Source: CBDAUN01 sp965214615
Lineage (GTDB): Bacteria; Pseudomonadota; Gammaproteobacteria; Arenicellales; JAJDZL01
Direction: 5' to 3'
Length of the DNA stretch: 64,000 nucleotides
NCBI GenBank assembly: GCA_965214615.1
Contig: OZ243952.1
Location: 744,001-808,000 of the forward strand
In this document: in pieces, positions 26,083-35,080 of the stretch
Layout: each line of letters begins with the position of its first letter
Position numbering within the stretch: the stretch's first letter is position 1
Notes under the pieces: model-generated
The model's database searches: none
Seen by the model: the letters and a program-made list of their open reading frames with translations, nothing else
What the model was told of the DNA's origin: nothing
Program-made: the position numbers and the translations under genes

Positions 26083-27375
26083 CTATCGTTGCGAAGCTTT
26101 CAGCGCACGGTCCAAATCCGCAATCAGGTCATCCGGGTCCTCCAGTCCGACTGACAGACGCACCAGGCCTTCGGAGATTCCGGCGGCGGCCAAGGCATCG
26201 CTGTCTAGTCGATGATGGGTCGTCGATGCCGGATGAATTACGAGCGATTTTGCATCGCCGACATTGGCCAAGTGCGAAAACAGTTTCAGATTCTTGATCA
26301 GGGTATGTCCGGCGGAGCGTCCGCCGTATATTCCGAACGAGAACACCGCGCCGCACCCCTTAGGCAGCACCCGGGTGGCCAAATCGTGATCCGGGTGGTC
26401 TTTCAATTCAGGATGGCTGACCCACTCGACTGCGGGATGGTCTTTCAGGAAATCAACGATGATCCGGGTATTCGAGACATGCCTTTGCATTCGAAGCGGC
26501 AAGGTTTCCAGGCCCTGAAGAACCAGAAACGCCGTATGCGGACTCATGCACGCGCCGAAGTCTCGGGCGCCTTCCTTGCGGGCGCGCGTGATATAGGCTG
26601 CCGGTCCGAATTCCTGGGCGAAATTCATTCCGTGAAATCCGTCGTAGGGTTCCGTGAGGGTGGGGAATTTGCCTGAGGCTTCCCAGTCGAACCTGCCGCT
26701 GTCGATAAGCACGCCGCCGATTACGACTCCGTGCCCGCTTAGGAACTTGGTTGCTGAGTGAAACACGATATCGGCTCCGAAGTCGAAGGGCTTGCACAGA
26801 TACGGGGTGGTGAAGGTGGAGTCGATCAGTAGCGGTATGCCGTGTTCGTGGGCGATGCCTGCTACGACTTCGATGTCTAGCACTTCGCAGCCCGGATTGC
26901 CGATGACTTCGGCAAAGATTAATCTTGTGTCATCCCGGATTGCCGCTCTTATCGCATCGTGATCGCGCGGATGGACGAAATCTGTTTCGATGTCGAATCG
27001 CGGCAAGGTGTAGGACAGAAGATTGTGCGATCCTCCGTAGATGGATTGCGATGCGACAATATGCGATCCGGCGCCTAGAATCGTAGCCAGAGAAAGATGC
27101 AAGGCCGCCTGGCCGCTCGCTGTGGCAATCGCGCCGACGCCTCCCTCTAGCGCTGCCATGCGTTCTTCGAGTACGGCATTGGTCGGATTGGATACACGCG
27201 AATAGACGTGTCCCGCGCGTTCAATATTGAACAGCGACGCGGCGCTGTCGACATCTTCGAACACGTACGAGGCAGTCTGGTAGATCGGCGTGGCGCGGGC
27301 CCGCACTTGCGAGTCGGGACGCTGTCCGGCGTGCAGCGACAGCGTGTCGAATTTCATATAAAGCGAATCAGACAT
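26083..27375 (-). CDS. metY: O-acetylhomoserine aminocarboxypropyltransferase / sulfhydrylase
   Basis: A PLP enzyme of the Cys/Met metabolism family, 430 residues. It makes homocysteine (or methionine) from O-acetylhomoserine and sulfide (or methanethiol). The PLP lysine is in HSATKFLSGHG (about residue 210), the phosphate site is in ATASGQAALH (about 85-94), and the substrate residues in YSRVSNPTN and SVGLEDPDDLI near the C-terminus are typical of the MetY branch, which is longer than MetB/MetC. An alternative start is the ATG six codons in. It probably heads a minus-strand transcript with the hydrolase and MscS genes. Confidence 0.95.
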   Translation of the reverse strand: MSDSLYMKFDTLSLHAGQRPDSQVRARATPIYQTASYVFEDVDSAASLFNIERAGHVYSRVSNPTNAVLEERMAALEGGVGAIATASGQAALHLSLATILGAGSHIVASQSIYGGSHNLLSYTLPRFDIETDFVHPRDHDAIRAAIRDDTRLIFAEVIGNPGCEVLDIEVVAGIAHEHGIPLLIDSTFTTPYLCKPFDFGADIVFHSATKFLSGHGVVIGGVLIDSGRFDWEASGKFPTLTEPYDGFHGMNFAQEFGPAAYITRARKEGARDFGACMSPHTAFLVLQGLETLPLRMQRHVSNTRIIVDFLKDHPAVEWVSHPELKDHPDHDLATRVLPKGCGAVFSFGIYGGRSAGHTLIKNLKLFSHLANVGDAKSLVIHPASTTHHRLDSDALAAAGISEGLVRLSVGLEDPDDLIADLDRALKASQR

Positions 27376-28055
27376 TGAATTGTTCGTCGTTGATCAGGTG
27401 GCATCCGGCTTCAATGCCGGAATAGGCGATCGCCCTAGTCTGTTTGGGCCAAAGAATACACGATATCCGGGCCGCAATTTTACGTCGATTATCGCATCGG
27501 ACGATTGCAGGCGCTGCGATGCTGCATAGCTTTTCGTTCTCATCGCGCCGCATTGGGGGCAATTGCGACTTCTGAGGAGTCAGCTTTGCTGCTCAGGCGA
27601 GTCAGGTCAAAGGTTTTCAATTAGGGTGAAAATCGCTTGTCTGCAAAAATGACCCATATAGGGTGCATTTGCGGAGTTTGCCGATCGTTCGCGAATTTGA
27701 TCCCTGCCTCTGCGGTTCGTGATGATTGTGTCTTTCGGAATCAGACGAGTTGACGGTCCGGCTGTGTATTGGCCCGAAAGCACCGAATCTCGAATCCCTA
27801 AGAAATTCGATTTTTTTCGTTGATTGCACGAAAACAAAGTAAAATTTACCGCCGTCCCGCTCTAGGGTGCTCTCTGCCTGCGCAATTCCCTGCTTCGATT
27901 TGAGGCCGCTATGAGAAATGCCGGCTGAGACCAGTGCTGAGTTCACTTCGGAACTCGAATCATCGATCGAACTCAAGGCCAATTGCGTGATATTCATGGC
28001 GTGAGCCATTTGTCGAAACCGATTCGACCGAACGCCGGAGATTGTTGGCGAGCAA
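27376..28055. other. Long divergent intergenic region upstream of metY and an MFS gene
   Basis: About 680 bp without a supported gene. On the metY side, a 6-bp hairpin (TCCGGC / GCCGGA, 27404-27421) lies 29-46 nt before the start codon, where a translational or riboswitch element could sit, but no known SAM-riboswitch consensus was recognised. An ACCC-ATATA-GGGT palindrome lies near 27648-27660. Open frames on the minus strand (27617-28075, 152 codons) look random and have no motif. Confidence 0.45.
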
Positions 28056-29276
28056 ATGAACAGCGATACGAGCACCTTTCAATGGAGACATTCGGTCATC
28101 ATTGTTGTGGCGGCCTGTCTGGTGATTTTCATCGGCTTCGGCACTCGCAGCATGATGGGTGTGTTTCTGGTTCCGGTGAGCGATCACTACGACTGGGGGC
28201 GAAGCATTTTTGCGTTCGCTGCCGCCTTGCAGAATATTTTCTGGGGTTTTTCTCAGCCCGTCTTCGGTGCCATCGCAGACCGCTACGGCTCAGGTCGCGT
28301 GATTGTCGTCGGCGGCTTGTGCTATATCGCCGGGTTGGCGCTGATGGCGGTCGCCTCGACTCCGCTCGGCCTCTATGTCGCGAACGGAATGCTGATCGGC
28401 TTCGGCTTGTCGGGAACCACGTTTGCGATTGTGCTGGCGGTGATCGCGCGAAATGTTCCCGAGCGGCATCGCTCCATGGCGCTTGGAATAGGTTCGGCCG
28501 CCGGGTCTCTGGGCCAGTTTGTCCTGGTTCCGATTGCAAATATTCTGATACTGCAGATCGGATGGGAGTCGGCGCTGCTCATTTTCGCCTGTCTGGCTGT
28601 CCTTGTTCTGCCGCTTGCCAGGGCCTTGTCCGGCAGACCGGTTGCGCAAGGTCCGGAGCAGACGCTGCGCCAGGCGCTCAAGCAGGCTGGCAGGCATTCG
28701 GGCTACGTCTATCTGACTGCCGGCTTTTTTGTCTGCGGATTTCAAGTGACATTCATAGGCATCCATTTGCCAGCGTATCTGGGAGACATCGGTCTTTCGT
28801 CGGTGATTGGCGCATGGGCGCTTTCATTGGTCGGAATCTTCAATCTGTTCGGAACCCTGATTGCCGGCTATTTTGGAAATCGAATGCGGAAAAAGAGCAT
28901 TCTTGCGTTCATCTATTTTGGCAGGGCAGTCGTGATCGCCGTGTTCGTCACATTGCCGCCAAGCAATGCGTCGGCGCTGATCTTTGCCGCGGCAATGGGA
29001 ATATTGTGGCTTGCCACGGTGCCGCTGACTTCCGGAATCGTCGGCCAGATTTTCGGGCCGCGCTATCTTGGAACCCTGTTCGGGATTGTATTCTTCAGCC
29101 ATCAGATCGGCAGTTTTCTGGGCGTGTGGCTTGGCGGGGTGCTGTTCGATACGACGCAGTCATATGTCGTGGTCTGGTGGATTTGCGCGGCACTCGGTAT
29201 CATTGCATCGGTTCTGCATCTGCCGATCGACGAACGCCCGATTCGCGGTGAAATGGCGGTTGCGAAGGGGGTTTAA
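28056..29276 (+). CDS. MFS transporter (monocarboxylate/oxalate-formate-like)
   Basis: Major facilitator permease, 406 residues and 12 predicted helices. Loop 2-3 carries the family motif FGAIADRYGSGRVI (about residues 69-82), and the second half repeats it as AGYFGNRMRKKS. The overall pattern of helix 1 (GFGTRSMMGVFLVPVSDHYDW) fits the OFA/MCT-like carboxylate carriers. It precedes the 3-hydroxyacyl-CoA dehydrogenase gene, so an organic-acid substrate is plausible but unproven. Confidence 0.88.
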   Translation: MNSDTSTFQWRHSVIIVVAACLVIFIGFGTRSMMGVFLVPVSDHYDWGRSIFAFAAALQNIFWGFSQPVFGAIADRYGSGRVIVVGGLCYIAGLALMAVASTPLGLYVANGMLIGFGLSGTTFAIVLAVIARNVPERHRSMALGIGSAAGSLGQFVLVPIANILILQIGWESALLIFACLAVLVLPLARALSGRPVAQGPEQTLRQALKQAGRHSGYVYLTAGFFVCGFQVTFIGIHLPAYLGDIGLSSVIGAWALSLVGIFNLFGTLIAGYFGNRMRKKSILAFIYFGRAVVIAVFVTLPPSNASALIFAAAMGILWLATVPLTSGIVGQIFGPRYLGTLFGIVFFSHQIGSFLGVWLGGVLFDTTQSYVVVWWICAALGIIASVLHLPIDERPIRGEMAVAKGV

Positions 29277-29296
29277 AGGCCGCAATGCGGCACTTT
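29275..29296 (+). terminator. Possible terminator after the MFS gene
   Basis: GCCGC-AAT-GCGGC at 29279-29291, flanked by AAAG and CTTT that extend the stem past one bulged A. The T-stretch is only three bases, so termination strength is doubtful. Confidence 0.3.
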
Positions 29297-29365
29297 CGGC
29301 CACCGTCGGCCAGTGCGGAAAGTCATTCATTCTTAATCGTTCATTCAATACAGGAGGATAATCAA

Positions 29366-30676
29366 GTGAGTCGAAGACAAATCGAATCCGTGGCAGTTCT
29401 CGGCGGCGGCACCATGGGCAGCGGCATTGCTGCAGCCTGCGCGCAGGCCGGCGTTCGCGTCGCGCTGCTTGACATCACAGCCGAGCAGGCGGAAAAGGGA
29501 AAGTCGAACATGCTCAAGGGCAGGGCGCCGATGCTCGATGATCCGGCGAGCGCTGATCTGATTGCCACTGGAAGTTTTGACGAGTCCTTGGATCTGGCGC
29601 GCAGTAGCGACTGGATTTGCGAAGCCATCGTCGAGAATCTGGATGCCAAGCGCGAACTGTTTGCCCGATTGAACGCGGTGCGAAAGCCCGGCTCCATAGT
29701 GAGCACCAACACATCGGGTATTCCGCTTCGATCGATTTACCAAGGCATGCCCGAAGAATTTTGCCGAGATGTCGCGGTGACGCACTTTTTCAATCCCGTA
29801 AAGGTGATGAAGCTTCTGGAACTGGTGCCAGGCGAACAGACTTCGGCCGATGTAATCGAATCGCTTGCATCGTTTTGCGGCGACAGGCTAGGCAAAGGCG
29901 TTGTCTACGCCAAGGACACGGTCAACTTCATCGGCAACCGGATCGGCTGCTTCTGGATGCTTGCAGGGATTCACAAGGGCGCCCGTGCAAGAACCCAAGG
30001 CCTTAGCGTGGAGCAGATCGACGCGCTGATGGCCGGTGTCGGCATTCCGTCAACCGGCCTGTATGGCTTGATCGACCTGATCGGGCTGGATGTGATGGAT
30101 CTTGTAGCGAAGAATCTTGAGCGAAACCTTCCGCAGGACGATGCCGGGCGCGCCTATCTCGATTTGCCGGATTCTGAGCAGGCGATGCTTGCGTCAGGCC
30201 AACTGGGTCGCAAGTCGGGCGGCGGCTACTACCGCATGCAATTCAAAGACGACGGCAGCCGCAGCAAGCAGCTGTTCGTGCCGGAAGCCGGCGAGTGGCG
30301 AAATGTCGACGGCGTTCGCGCCGGCGAGGACGACGATGTCCGCTCGATTGTTGCACGCGAAGACGCCGGAGGGCGGTTTGCGTGGGACTTGATTTGTGAA
30401 ACTTTGTGCTATGCAGCGGATCTGGTTCCCGAAATTTCCGACGACATCGTCAACATCGACCGTGCGATGCGCTGGGGCTTCAATTGGCAAAAAGGTCCGT
30501 TTGAAATGTTCGACGCACTTGGCCCGGGCGATGTGAAAACGCGTCTTGAATCTGAAGGCCGGGCGGTGCCCGCGATGCTTGCGGCGTTGCTCGACAGCGG
30601 TCTGAAAACGTTCTATTCCGACTGCGGCGCCCAGTATTTCGCGCTAGATGGGCGGTATTGCGATATGCCGTCGTAG
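29366..30676 (+). CDS. 3-hydroxyacyl-CoA dehydrogenase, hydratase domain absent
   Basis: An NAD-dependent fatty-acid beta-oxidation enzyme, 436 residues. The Rossmann motif VLGGGTMGSGIAAACAQAG starts at about residue 10, the catalytic His is in AVTHFFNPVKVMKL (about 135), and a 3HCDH C-terminal domain is followed by a second partial copy (INIDRAMRWGFNWQKGPFEMFDALG). In the FadN-type relatives it most resembles, an enoyl-CoA hydratase domain follows; here a stop codon comes just where it should begin (after YFALDGRYCDMPS). The start is GTG at 29366 with AGGAGG 8 nt upstream. The oxidation half should work; hydration must come from another gene. Confidence 0.92.
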   Translation: MSRRQIESVAVLGGGTMGSGIAAACAQAGVRVALLDITAEQAEKGKSNMLKGRAPMLDDPASADLIATGSFDESLDLARSSDWICEAIVENLDAKRELFARLNAVRKPGSIVSTNTSGIPLRSIYQGMPEEFCRDVAVTHFFNPVKVMKLLELVPGEQTSADVIESLASFCGDRLGKGVVYAKDTVNFIGNRIGCFWMLAGIHKGARARTQGLSVEQIDALMAGVGIPSTGLYGLIDLIGLDVMDLVAKNLERNLPQDDAGRAYLDLPDSEQAMLASGQLGRKSGGGYYRMQFKDDGSRSKQLFVPEAGEWRNVDGVRAGEDDDVRSIVAREDAGGRFAWDLICETLCYAADLVPEISDDIVNIDRAMRWGFNWQKGPFEMFDALGPGDVKTRLESEGRAVPAMLAALLDSGLKTFYSDCGAQYFALDGRYCDMPS

Positions 30677-30691
30677 GCCATCGAGTCAGCC

Positions 30692-31441
30692 CTATTCGAC
30701 CCAGTGCTTTGCCGCCCACTTTGCCGGACGGCAGACTTGGCGCGGTGACCGGGACATTTTTCCGGTCACCGCGTCTGGCGGCTGCAACGGTCCGTTGAAC
30801 GCCATGACGCGGCAGTCGTGCGGCAATGCCGGCGGAAACAGGTAGCTCAGCGGATAGACCGGTCGCCGGTGTTTAAAGCTTCTGACCCACGTCTTCGGCC
30901 ACCAGTTCATCATGTCGCCGGCGATGTATGACAGCCAGCGTTGTTCCAGCTGAAACTGCTTGGTGATGCCGGGCTCTTCGTCCAGGCGGTCGATGATGAA
31001 CTGCATTGTATTGGCTTCAAAGCGAAAAACGGAACTGTTGGCTCCGATGGGCTTGCCTTTGAACTTGTGCAGAAGTATCTGATTGGGAGCCAGCCACTCC
31101 CGGCATATGCAGAATTGTTTCGGCAGGTAGTCGAAAAAGCAGTCGATCGGACCGACAACGATCACATCGAGATCAAAATAAAGGCAAGGCCCCTGAAGGT
31201 CTCCGATTCCGCTGCGAAACAGCCCTTGCTTTTTGCCGTTGCGGAATTTGCCTACTGCCTTGGCATTGACTTGCGGCAACGGATATGTCTCGACCTCGCT
31301 GCGGATGCCGTCCGTGTTGTCGGTAAAGCATACGAAGCGGAAATCCTGATGCAGGTTCCGCTTGATCCCGCCGTACAGCCGATTGACAAAATGAGATCCG
31401 TAGCGGGTGCCCCATTTGATGGTCATTACGTTGACGGTCAT
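30692..31441 (-). CDS. Glycosyltransferase-like protein with DXD motif
   Basis: A 249-residue protein with the GT-A type nucleotide-sugar/metal motif YFDLDVIVVG (about residues 88-97). The N-terminus (MTIKWGTRYGSHFVNRLYGGIKR) and the FVCFTDNTDGI segment recur in a group of uncharacterised bacterial glycosyltransferases distantly related to GT8. It probably modifies surface polysaccharide or a glycolipid, as inferred from the family. There is no membrane segment. It stands alone, convergent with the acyl-CoA dehydrogenase. Its final 25 codons contain a perfect DNA inverted repeat. Confidence 0.72.
   Translation of the reverse strand: MTVNVMTIKWGTRYGSHFVNRLYGGIKRNLHQDFRFVCFTDNTDGIRSEVETYPLPQVNAKAVGKFRNGKKQGLFRSGIGDLQGPCLYFDLDVIVVGPIDCFFDYLPKQFCICREWLAPNQILLHKFKGKPIGANSSVFRFEANTMQFIIDRLDEEPGITKQFQLEQRWLSYIAGDMMNWWPKTWVRSFKHRRPVYPLSYLFPPALPHDCRVMAFNGPLQPPDAVTGKMSRSPRQVCRPAKWAAKHWVE
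30741..30773. repeat. Perfect 12-bp inverted repeat
   Basis: CGCGGTGACCGG at 30741-30752 and its exact complement at 30762-30773, with a 9-base T-rich loop. It lies inside the 3' end of the glycosyltransferase gene, 65 bp past the stop of the convergent dehydrogenase gene. It could form a strong RNA hairpin in either transcript; no T-run follows the stem. Confidence 0.75.
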
Positions 31442-31507
31442 TGCAATTCAACTATGTGGTCGTGACGCTGCGGAAGTACAGACCTTCGCAGCACGGAAAT
31501 AAGGCGC

Positions 31508-32167
31508 CTAGATCCAATAGGTGGTCCGCGTCATCACCTTGGACATGGTCTGCATGATCCGCCGTGCGGCGAGAGGCAGCCGCCGGGGATGAATGTTCTC
31601 TGCGGTTTTCGCGTGTTCGAGTTCGTCTTCGCGCATCTGTGTAAGGACAGCGCGGCTTTTTTCATCGCCTGCGGGAAGCTTTTCGATATGCACGTCCAAA
31701 TGCCGCGCCACCTGGTGTTCGGTCTCGGCGAGAAACGCTGCACTTACCTTGTCGCCGGCAAGCCCTGTCAGTGCGCCGATTGCGAATGAGCCTGCGTAGA
31801 AGAGCGGATTCAGCGCGCTGGTCTTGCCGCCAAGGTGATCGATTCGCTGCTGGCACCAGGCAAGGTGATCGATTTCCTCTTCGGCCGCCTTGGCGAATGT
31901 CTCGCGCAGATGCGCATCGCGCGCAGTCATCGCCTGACCCTGATAGAGTGCCTGGGCGCAGACCTCGCCGGTATGATTGACGCGCATCAGCCGCTGAGCG
32001 CGCAATGCGTCCGGCGGCAGAAGGTCTGCATGCTCGCGGTTGTCTGCAGGGTTTGGCCGTGTCGCTGCCGGTGCTGAAAATAGGGTGCGCAGCATCGTGT
32101 CTGCCGCGCTGATTAGACGGTCGCCTGTCACTGGCGTCCTGCCCGCACTTTGTTGTGAAACCCGCAT
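31508..32167 (-). CDS. coq7: 2-polyprenyl-3-methyl-6-methoxy-1,4-benzoquinone monooxygenase
   Basis: A diiron hydroxylase of ubiquinone biosynthesis that performs the C6 hydroxylation (the role of UbiF in enterics), 219 residues. The four-helix ferritin-like ligands are visible: Glu in RVNHTGEVCAQ (about 68), EEIDHLAWC (about 97-105), ETEHQVARHLD (about 147-157) and EDELEHAKTAE (about 179-189). It is membrane-associated by family precedent. Presence of coq7 points to aerobic respiration with ubiquinone. It is followed on the same strand by no partner; the Rieske ferredoxin gene lies upstream in the same orientation. Confidence 0.96.
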   Translation of the reverse strand: MRVSQQSAGRTPVTGDRLISAADTMLRTLFSAPAATRPNPADNREHADLLPPDALRAQRLMRVNHTGEVCAQALYQGQAMTARDAHLRETFAKAAEEEIDHLAWCQQRIDHLGGKTSALNPLFYAGSFAIGALTGLAGDKVSAAFLAETEHQVARHLDVHIEKLPAGDEKSRAVLTQMREDELEHAKTAENIHPRRLPLAARRIMQTMSKVMTRTTYWI

Positions 32168-32242
32168 AATCTAAAGGTCGACTTCGCCTCAAGGCGACTC
32201 GACAAAGCGCACTGCCGCGTGCCGGATCAGTTCCGGAGCCGG

Positions 32243-32572
32243 TCAGCCCAGTTGAACGTAGATGTCATCGCCGTCAACGGCGACAGGGTAGACCGCGAGA
32301 TCTTCATCGGCCGGTTCTTCGACCACCTTTCCTGTCGGAATATGAAATTCAGCCAAATGCAGCTGGCAGACAATTCTGTCTTCTTCGATGTATCCGTCCG
32401 ATAGGCACGCGTATTCGTGCGTGCACACATTGTTGATGGCGTATATCTCGTCATTCAGCAGAATGACCGCGATTTCTTCGCCTTCGATATCGACAGGCAG
32501 AGGCTCGCTTTCTTCCAGTTCTGCGACGCTCGCGACACGGTGCCAATTTTCTCCTTCAGGTGGTCGGCTCAT
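32243..32572 (-). CDS. Rieske [2Fe-2S] ferredoxin
   Basis: A 109-residue soluble Rieske protein. The cluster ligands are in CTHEYACLS (Cys-x-His, about residues 47-49) and CQLH (about 67-70), the standard CxH...CxxH spacing for ferredoxins of ring-hydroxylating oxygenases and NirD-like proteins. The strong SD GGAG sits before the ATG. It would pass electrons to an oxygenase or hydroxylase. coq7 is the nearest downstream neighbour on the same strand (75 bp apart), but no direct link is established. Confidence 0.93.
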   Translation of the reverse strand: MSRPPEGENWHRVASVAELEESEPLPVDIEGEEIAVILLNDEIYAINNVCTHEYACLSDGYIEEDRIVCQLHLAEFHIPTGKVVEEPADEDLAVYPVAVDGDDIYVQLG

Positions 32573-32668
32573 TGTGACTCCAAATTTTATTGAATCTGTT
32601 GCTGTGCTAGGTGATGGGCTGATGTTAAAATCAGTCGCTGAATTATAGCGAATAAAGGAAATTCAACC

Positions 32669-33535
32669 ATGGTTTCAAGCATGACCGGCTATGCCCGCCG
32701 CGTTTCGGACACGCAATGGGGTGAAATGATCTGGGAGCTGCGCTCGCTGAATCATCGCGGTGTCGAGGTTTCTGTTCGGCTGCCTGACGTTTTCCGCGTA
32801 CTTGAACCGCAAATACGCCGGAAAATTGCCGAACGTTTCAATCGTGGCAGAATCGATGCCAATTTGTGGCTTCGCAGTCCAGCCGCCGAGGTTGGCCTTC
32901 CGCCGATAGATCGCGATTTCGTTGCCGCTTTGCGCGAACACAGCGAACAGGTGGCGCAAGTGATTCCCGAGGTGCGAAATCTGTCAGTTCACCAGGTGCT
33001 CAATTGGCCGGGCGCACTCGCTCCGCAGGAGGTTGACGAAGTCCAAAGGTCGAAACATGCAGTGGATTTGCTAGGCGATGCGCTATCAGATCTGCAACAA
33101 GCTCGATCCAGCGAAGGTGCAGGGATTTGCGAAATCGTCAGCGTAAAGCTGCGCGAACTGGAATCGGCGATGAGTGGCGTCAAGGAACTGATTCCGGAAG
33201 CCGAGAAGGAAATTCGGGACAAGATCAGTGCGCGCATCGATTCGTTCAATGTCGATGTCGATCCGACGCGACTGGAGCAGGAAGTCGCATTGCTGCTCAT
33301 TAAGGCCGATATTACCGAGGAGGTGGACCGGTTCGGCCTGCATTTGAAAGAGTTCAAGCGAACCCTCAAAGGCGATGAGATCGCCGGAAAGCGTCTTGGA
33401 TTTCTAATTCAGGAGTTTGGCCGCGAATTAAATACGCTGGGTTCGAAAAGTGGGTACTATCCGCTCAATGCGCTGACAATCGACATGAAAGTGACCGTTG
33501 AGCAGATACGCGAACAGATTCTCAATCTGGAGTAG
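32669..33535 (+). CDS. yicC: YicC-family endoribonuclease
   Basis: A YicC/YloC protein, 288 residues, with the YicC-like N-terminal domain opening as SSMTGYARR and the DUF1732 C-terminal domain ending KVTVEQIREQILNLE. Conserved C-terminal segments RLEQEVALLLIKADITEEVDR and LGFLIQEFGRELNTLGSK are complete. E. coli YicC is reported to be an endoribonuclease acting on RyhB and other RNAs. Its placement directly before gmk is a conserved gammaproteobacterial and wider bacterial pairing. It lies 78 bp upstream of gmk. Confidence 0.95.
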   Translation: MVSSMTGYARRVSDTQWGEMIWELRSLNHRGVEVSVRLPDVFRVLEPQIRRKIAERFNRGRIDANLWLRSPAAEVGLPPIDRDFVAALREHSEQVAQVIPEVRNLSVHQVLNWPGALAPQEVDEVQRSKHAVDLLGDALSDLQQARSSEGAGICEIVSVKLRELESAMSGVKELIPEAEKEIRDKISARIDSFNVDVDPTRLEQEVALLLIKADITEEVDRFGLHLKEFKRTLKGDEIAGKRLGFLIQEFGRELNTLGSKSGYYPLNALTIDMKVTVEQIREQILNLE

Positions 33536-33613
33536 CACTGTCATCGTGATCGCGTCTGCCGTCAATCGGGCCGCCAAATACATGATGCAATCCGGCGATT
33601 TGGCGTTGCAATT

Positions 33614-34264
33614 GTGACATCGGAATCAGAACTTCGGCGCGGTCGGGGCACCGCGGTCATCGTCTCTGCGGCCTCGGGTACGGGAAAATCGTCCCTGGCT
33701 CGCGCATTGGCCGGCATTGAAGAACGAGTAGAGTTGTCGGTTTCCCACACTTCGCGAGATCGGCGCCCGGGAGAGGTTGACGGCAAGGACTACCACTTTA
33801 TATCAAAAGCGGAATTTGAAGATCTGATTCGATTTGGAGCATTCGTCGAATATGCAGAGGTCTTCGGCCATTACTACGGCACATCGCATCGCGCGATTGC
33901 GAACCGTCTTGATGAGGGCGCAAATGTGCTGCTGGACATTGATTGGCAGGGAGCGCGTCAAGTCAGGTCGCTTATCGAACCGGTTGTCAGCGTATTTTTG
34001 CTGCCGCCTTCGCTTGAATCGCTTGAGCAGCGTCTGCGCGAGCGCGGCCGGGATAATCCGGACGTGATCGAAAGACGCATGTCTGACGCAGTATCGGAAA
34101 TGGAGCATTGCTTTGAATTTGACTGCATCATTGTGAACGACGTATTCGAAAAGGCGCTGACGGATTTGAATCATGTGGTGCAAGGATTTACAGACCGCGT
34201 GCGTCCGATTCCTCCGAATTTGCTTGAAACGCTGAAAATTCAGGCGAGCGACAGAAAGCATTAG
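33614..34264 (+). CDS. gmk: Guanylate kinase
   Basis: Phosphorylates GMP to GDP with ATP, essential for GTP and dGTP supply. 216 residues. The P-loop is SAASGTGKSS (about 18-27; the commoner form is SAPSGAGKT/S), and the GMP site has SVSHTSRDRRPGEVDGKDY (about 41-59). The lid and DIDWQGARQV are intact. The start is GTG at 33614; no ATG is available before the P-loop. Function is secure. Confidence 0.97.
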   Translation: MTSESELRRGRGTAVIVSAASGTGKSSLARALAGIEERVELSVSHTSRDRRPGEVDGKDYHFISKAEFEDLIRFGAFVEYAEVFGHYYGTSHRAIANRLDEGANVLLDIDWQGARQVRSLIEPVVSVFLLPPSLESLEQRLRERGRDNPDVIERRMSDAVSEMEHCFEFDCIIVNDVFEKALTDLNHVVQGFTDRVRPIPPNLLETLKIQASDRKH

Positions 34265-34325
34265 CCACCAGGCTTTATCGTGCTTGAAGTTCGGCTGTAC
34301 GCCTTTACTACACTGGAGAACACCG

Positions 34326-34715
34326 ATGTCTGATTCAAAATCAAAACGTCCCCTAGACGAAACGTTCGATGATTCGACGATTGAGCGTCGCCTTGCAGAT
34401 GAATTGCCGCAGTGGCGCTACGACGGCAGATGGATATGGCGCAAATATCGGACCTACGGCTGGAAAAGCACCCTGATGGTGATCGGCACCGTAGGTCATT
34501 TGTCGGAAGCGGCATGGCATCACCCTGATATCGAGGCTTCCTATTCGCATGTTGTTGTAAAGCTGATGAATCATGCGGCAAGCGGTATTTCGGAAAAGGA
34601 TTTTGCGCTTGCAAAGAAAATCGACGACGTGATTCAATGGCAGCCTGGAGAAGATCAAGGGCCGCTGGAAGGCACGCCTGACGATCCCCGTTTCAGGCAT
34701 GTCCGCTACAGCTGA
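34326..34715 (+). CDS. 4a-hydroxytetrahydrobiopterin dehydratase (pterin-4a-carbinolamine dehydratase)
   Basis: A PCD/DCoH protein, 129 residues. The active-site histidine pair lies in AWHHPDIEASYSHVVV (about residues 60-75). The downstream His of the usual THDAGGL motif appears as LMNHAASGIS, a shifted variant. It recycles the pterin cofactor of aromatic amino-acid hydroxylases; no hydroxylase gene is in the window. The ATG at 34326 has GGAG 7-8 nt upstream; a 14-residue longer frame lacks support. The N-terminal ~15 residues (SDSKSKRPLDETFD) are polar and family-atypical. Confidence 0.9.
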   Translation: MSDSKSKRPLDETFDDSTIERRLADELPQWRYDGRWIWRKYRTYGWKSTLMVIGTVGHLSEAAWHHPDIEASYSHVVVKLMNHAASGISEKDFALAKKIDDVIQWQPGEDQGPLEGTPDDPRFRHVRYS

Positions 34716-35080
34716 ATGGTTGCGATCGTCTTTGGAGAAGAAGGTCCGCGAACGGTTCATTGATTGAGTGCAACGAATCGCCTGCCTGTTCAAGGTGCGC
34801 GAGCAATGATCAGCAGAATCAAGATGGTCAAGTCCAAAAGCCGCGGTTGCCGCAACAGGAAGCGCTTCATAACCGACATCTGCTTCTACCTCGGTGGACT
34901 TGATTTGTATCCTGAAAGGGCGGAGTCTTAGCATTTCCAATCAATTTCTATCTCATTGATGATGCGCCGTTTGTTCCGATCATTTTTTCGCCGCTTCCAC
35001 CCGCAACGGGTCAAAGTGCGGCCAGAGCGAAAGAGTGGGTTTCCGTGCAGTGGTATCATTGAAGGCGAGCGGAAGAACCA
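34716..35080. other. Intergenic region before the tandem nuclease genes
   Basis: No gene is supported. Its right end (from about 35018) is homologous to the sequence upstream of the second copy (from about 37031), sharing GCAGTGGTATCATTGA with a TATCAT -10-like element just before each coding region. Confidence 0.45.

Noticed and set aside
27376..27560. Possible SAM or SAH riboswitch upstream of metY
   Set aside because: Only a 6-bp hairpin was found close to the start codon. The conserved cores of SAM-I, SAM-II and SAH elements were not recognised.
27617..28075. 152-codon minus-strand frame in the metY/MFS gap
   Set aside because: Composition looks random, no family motif, and it would overlap the start of the MFS gene.
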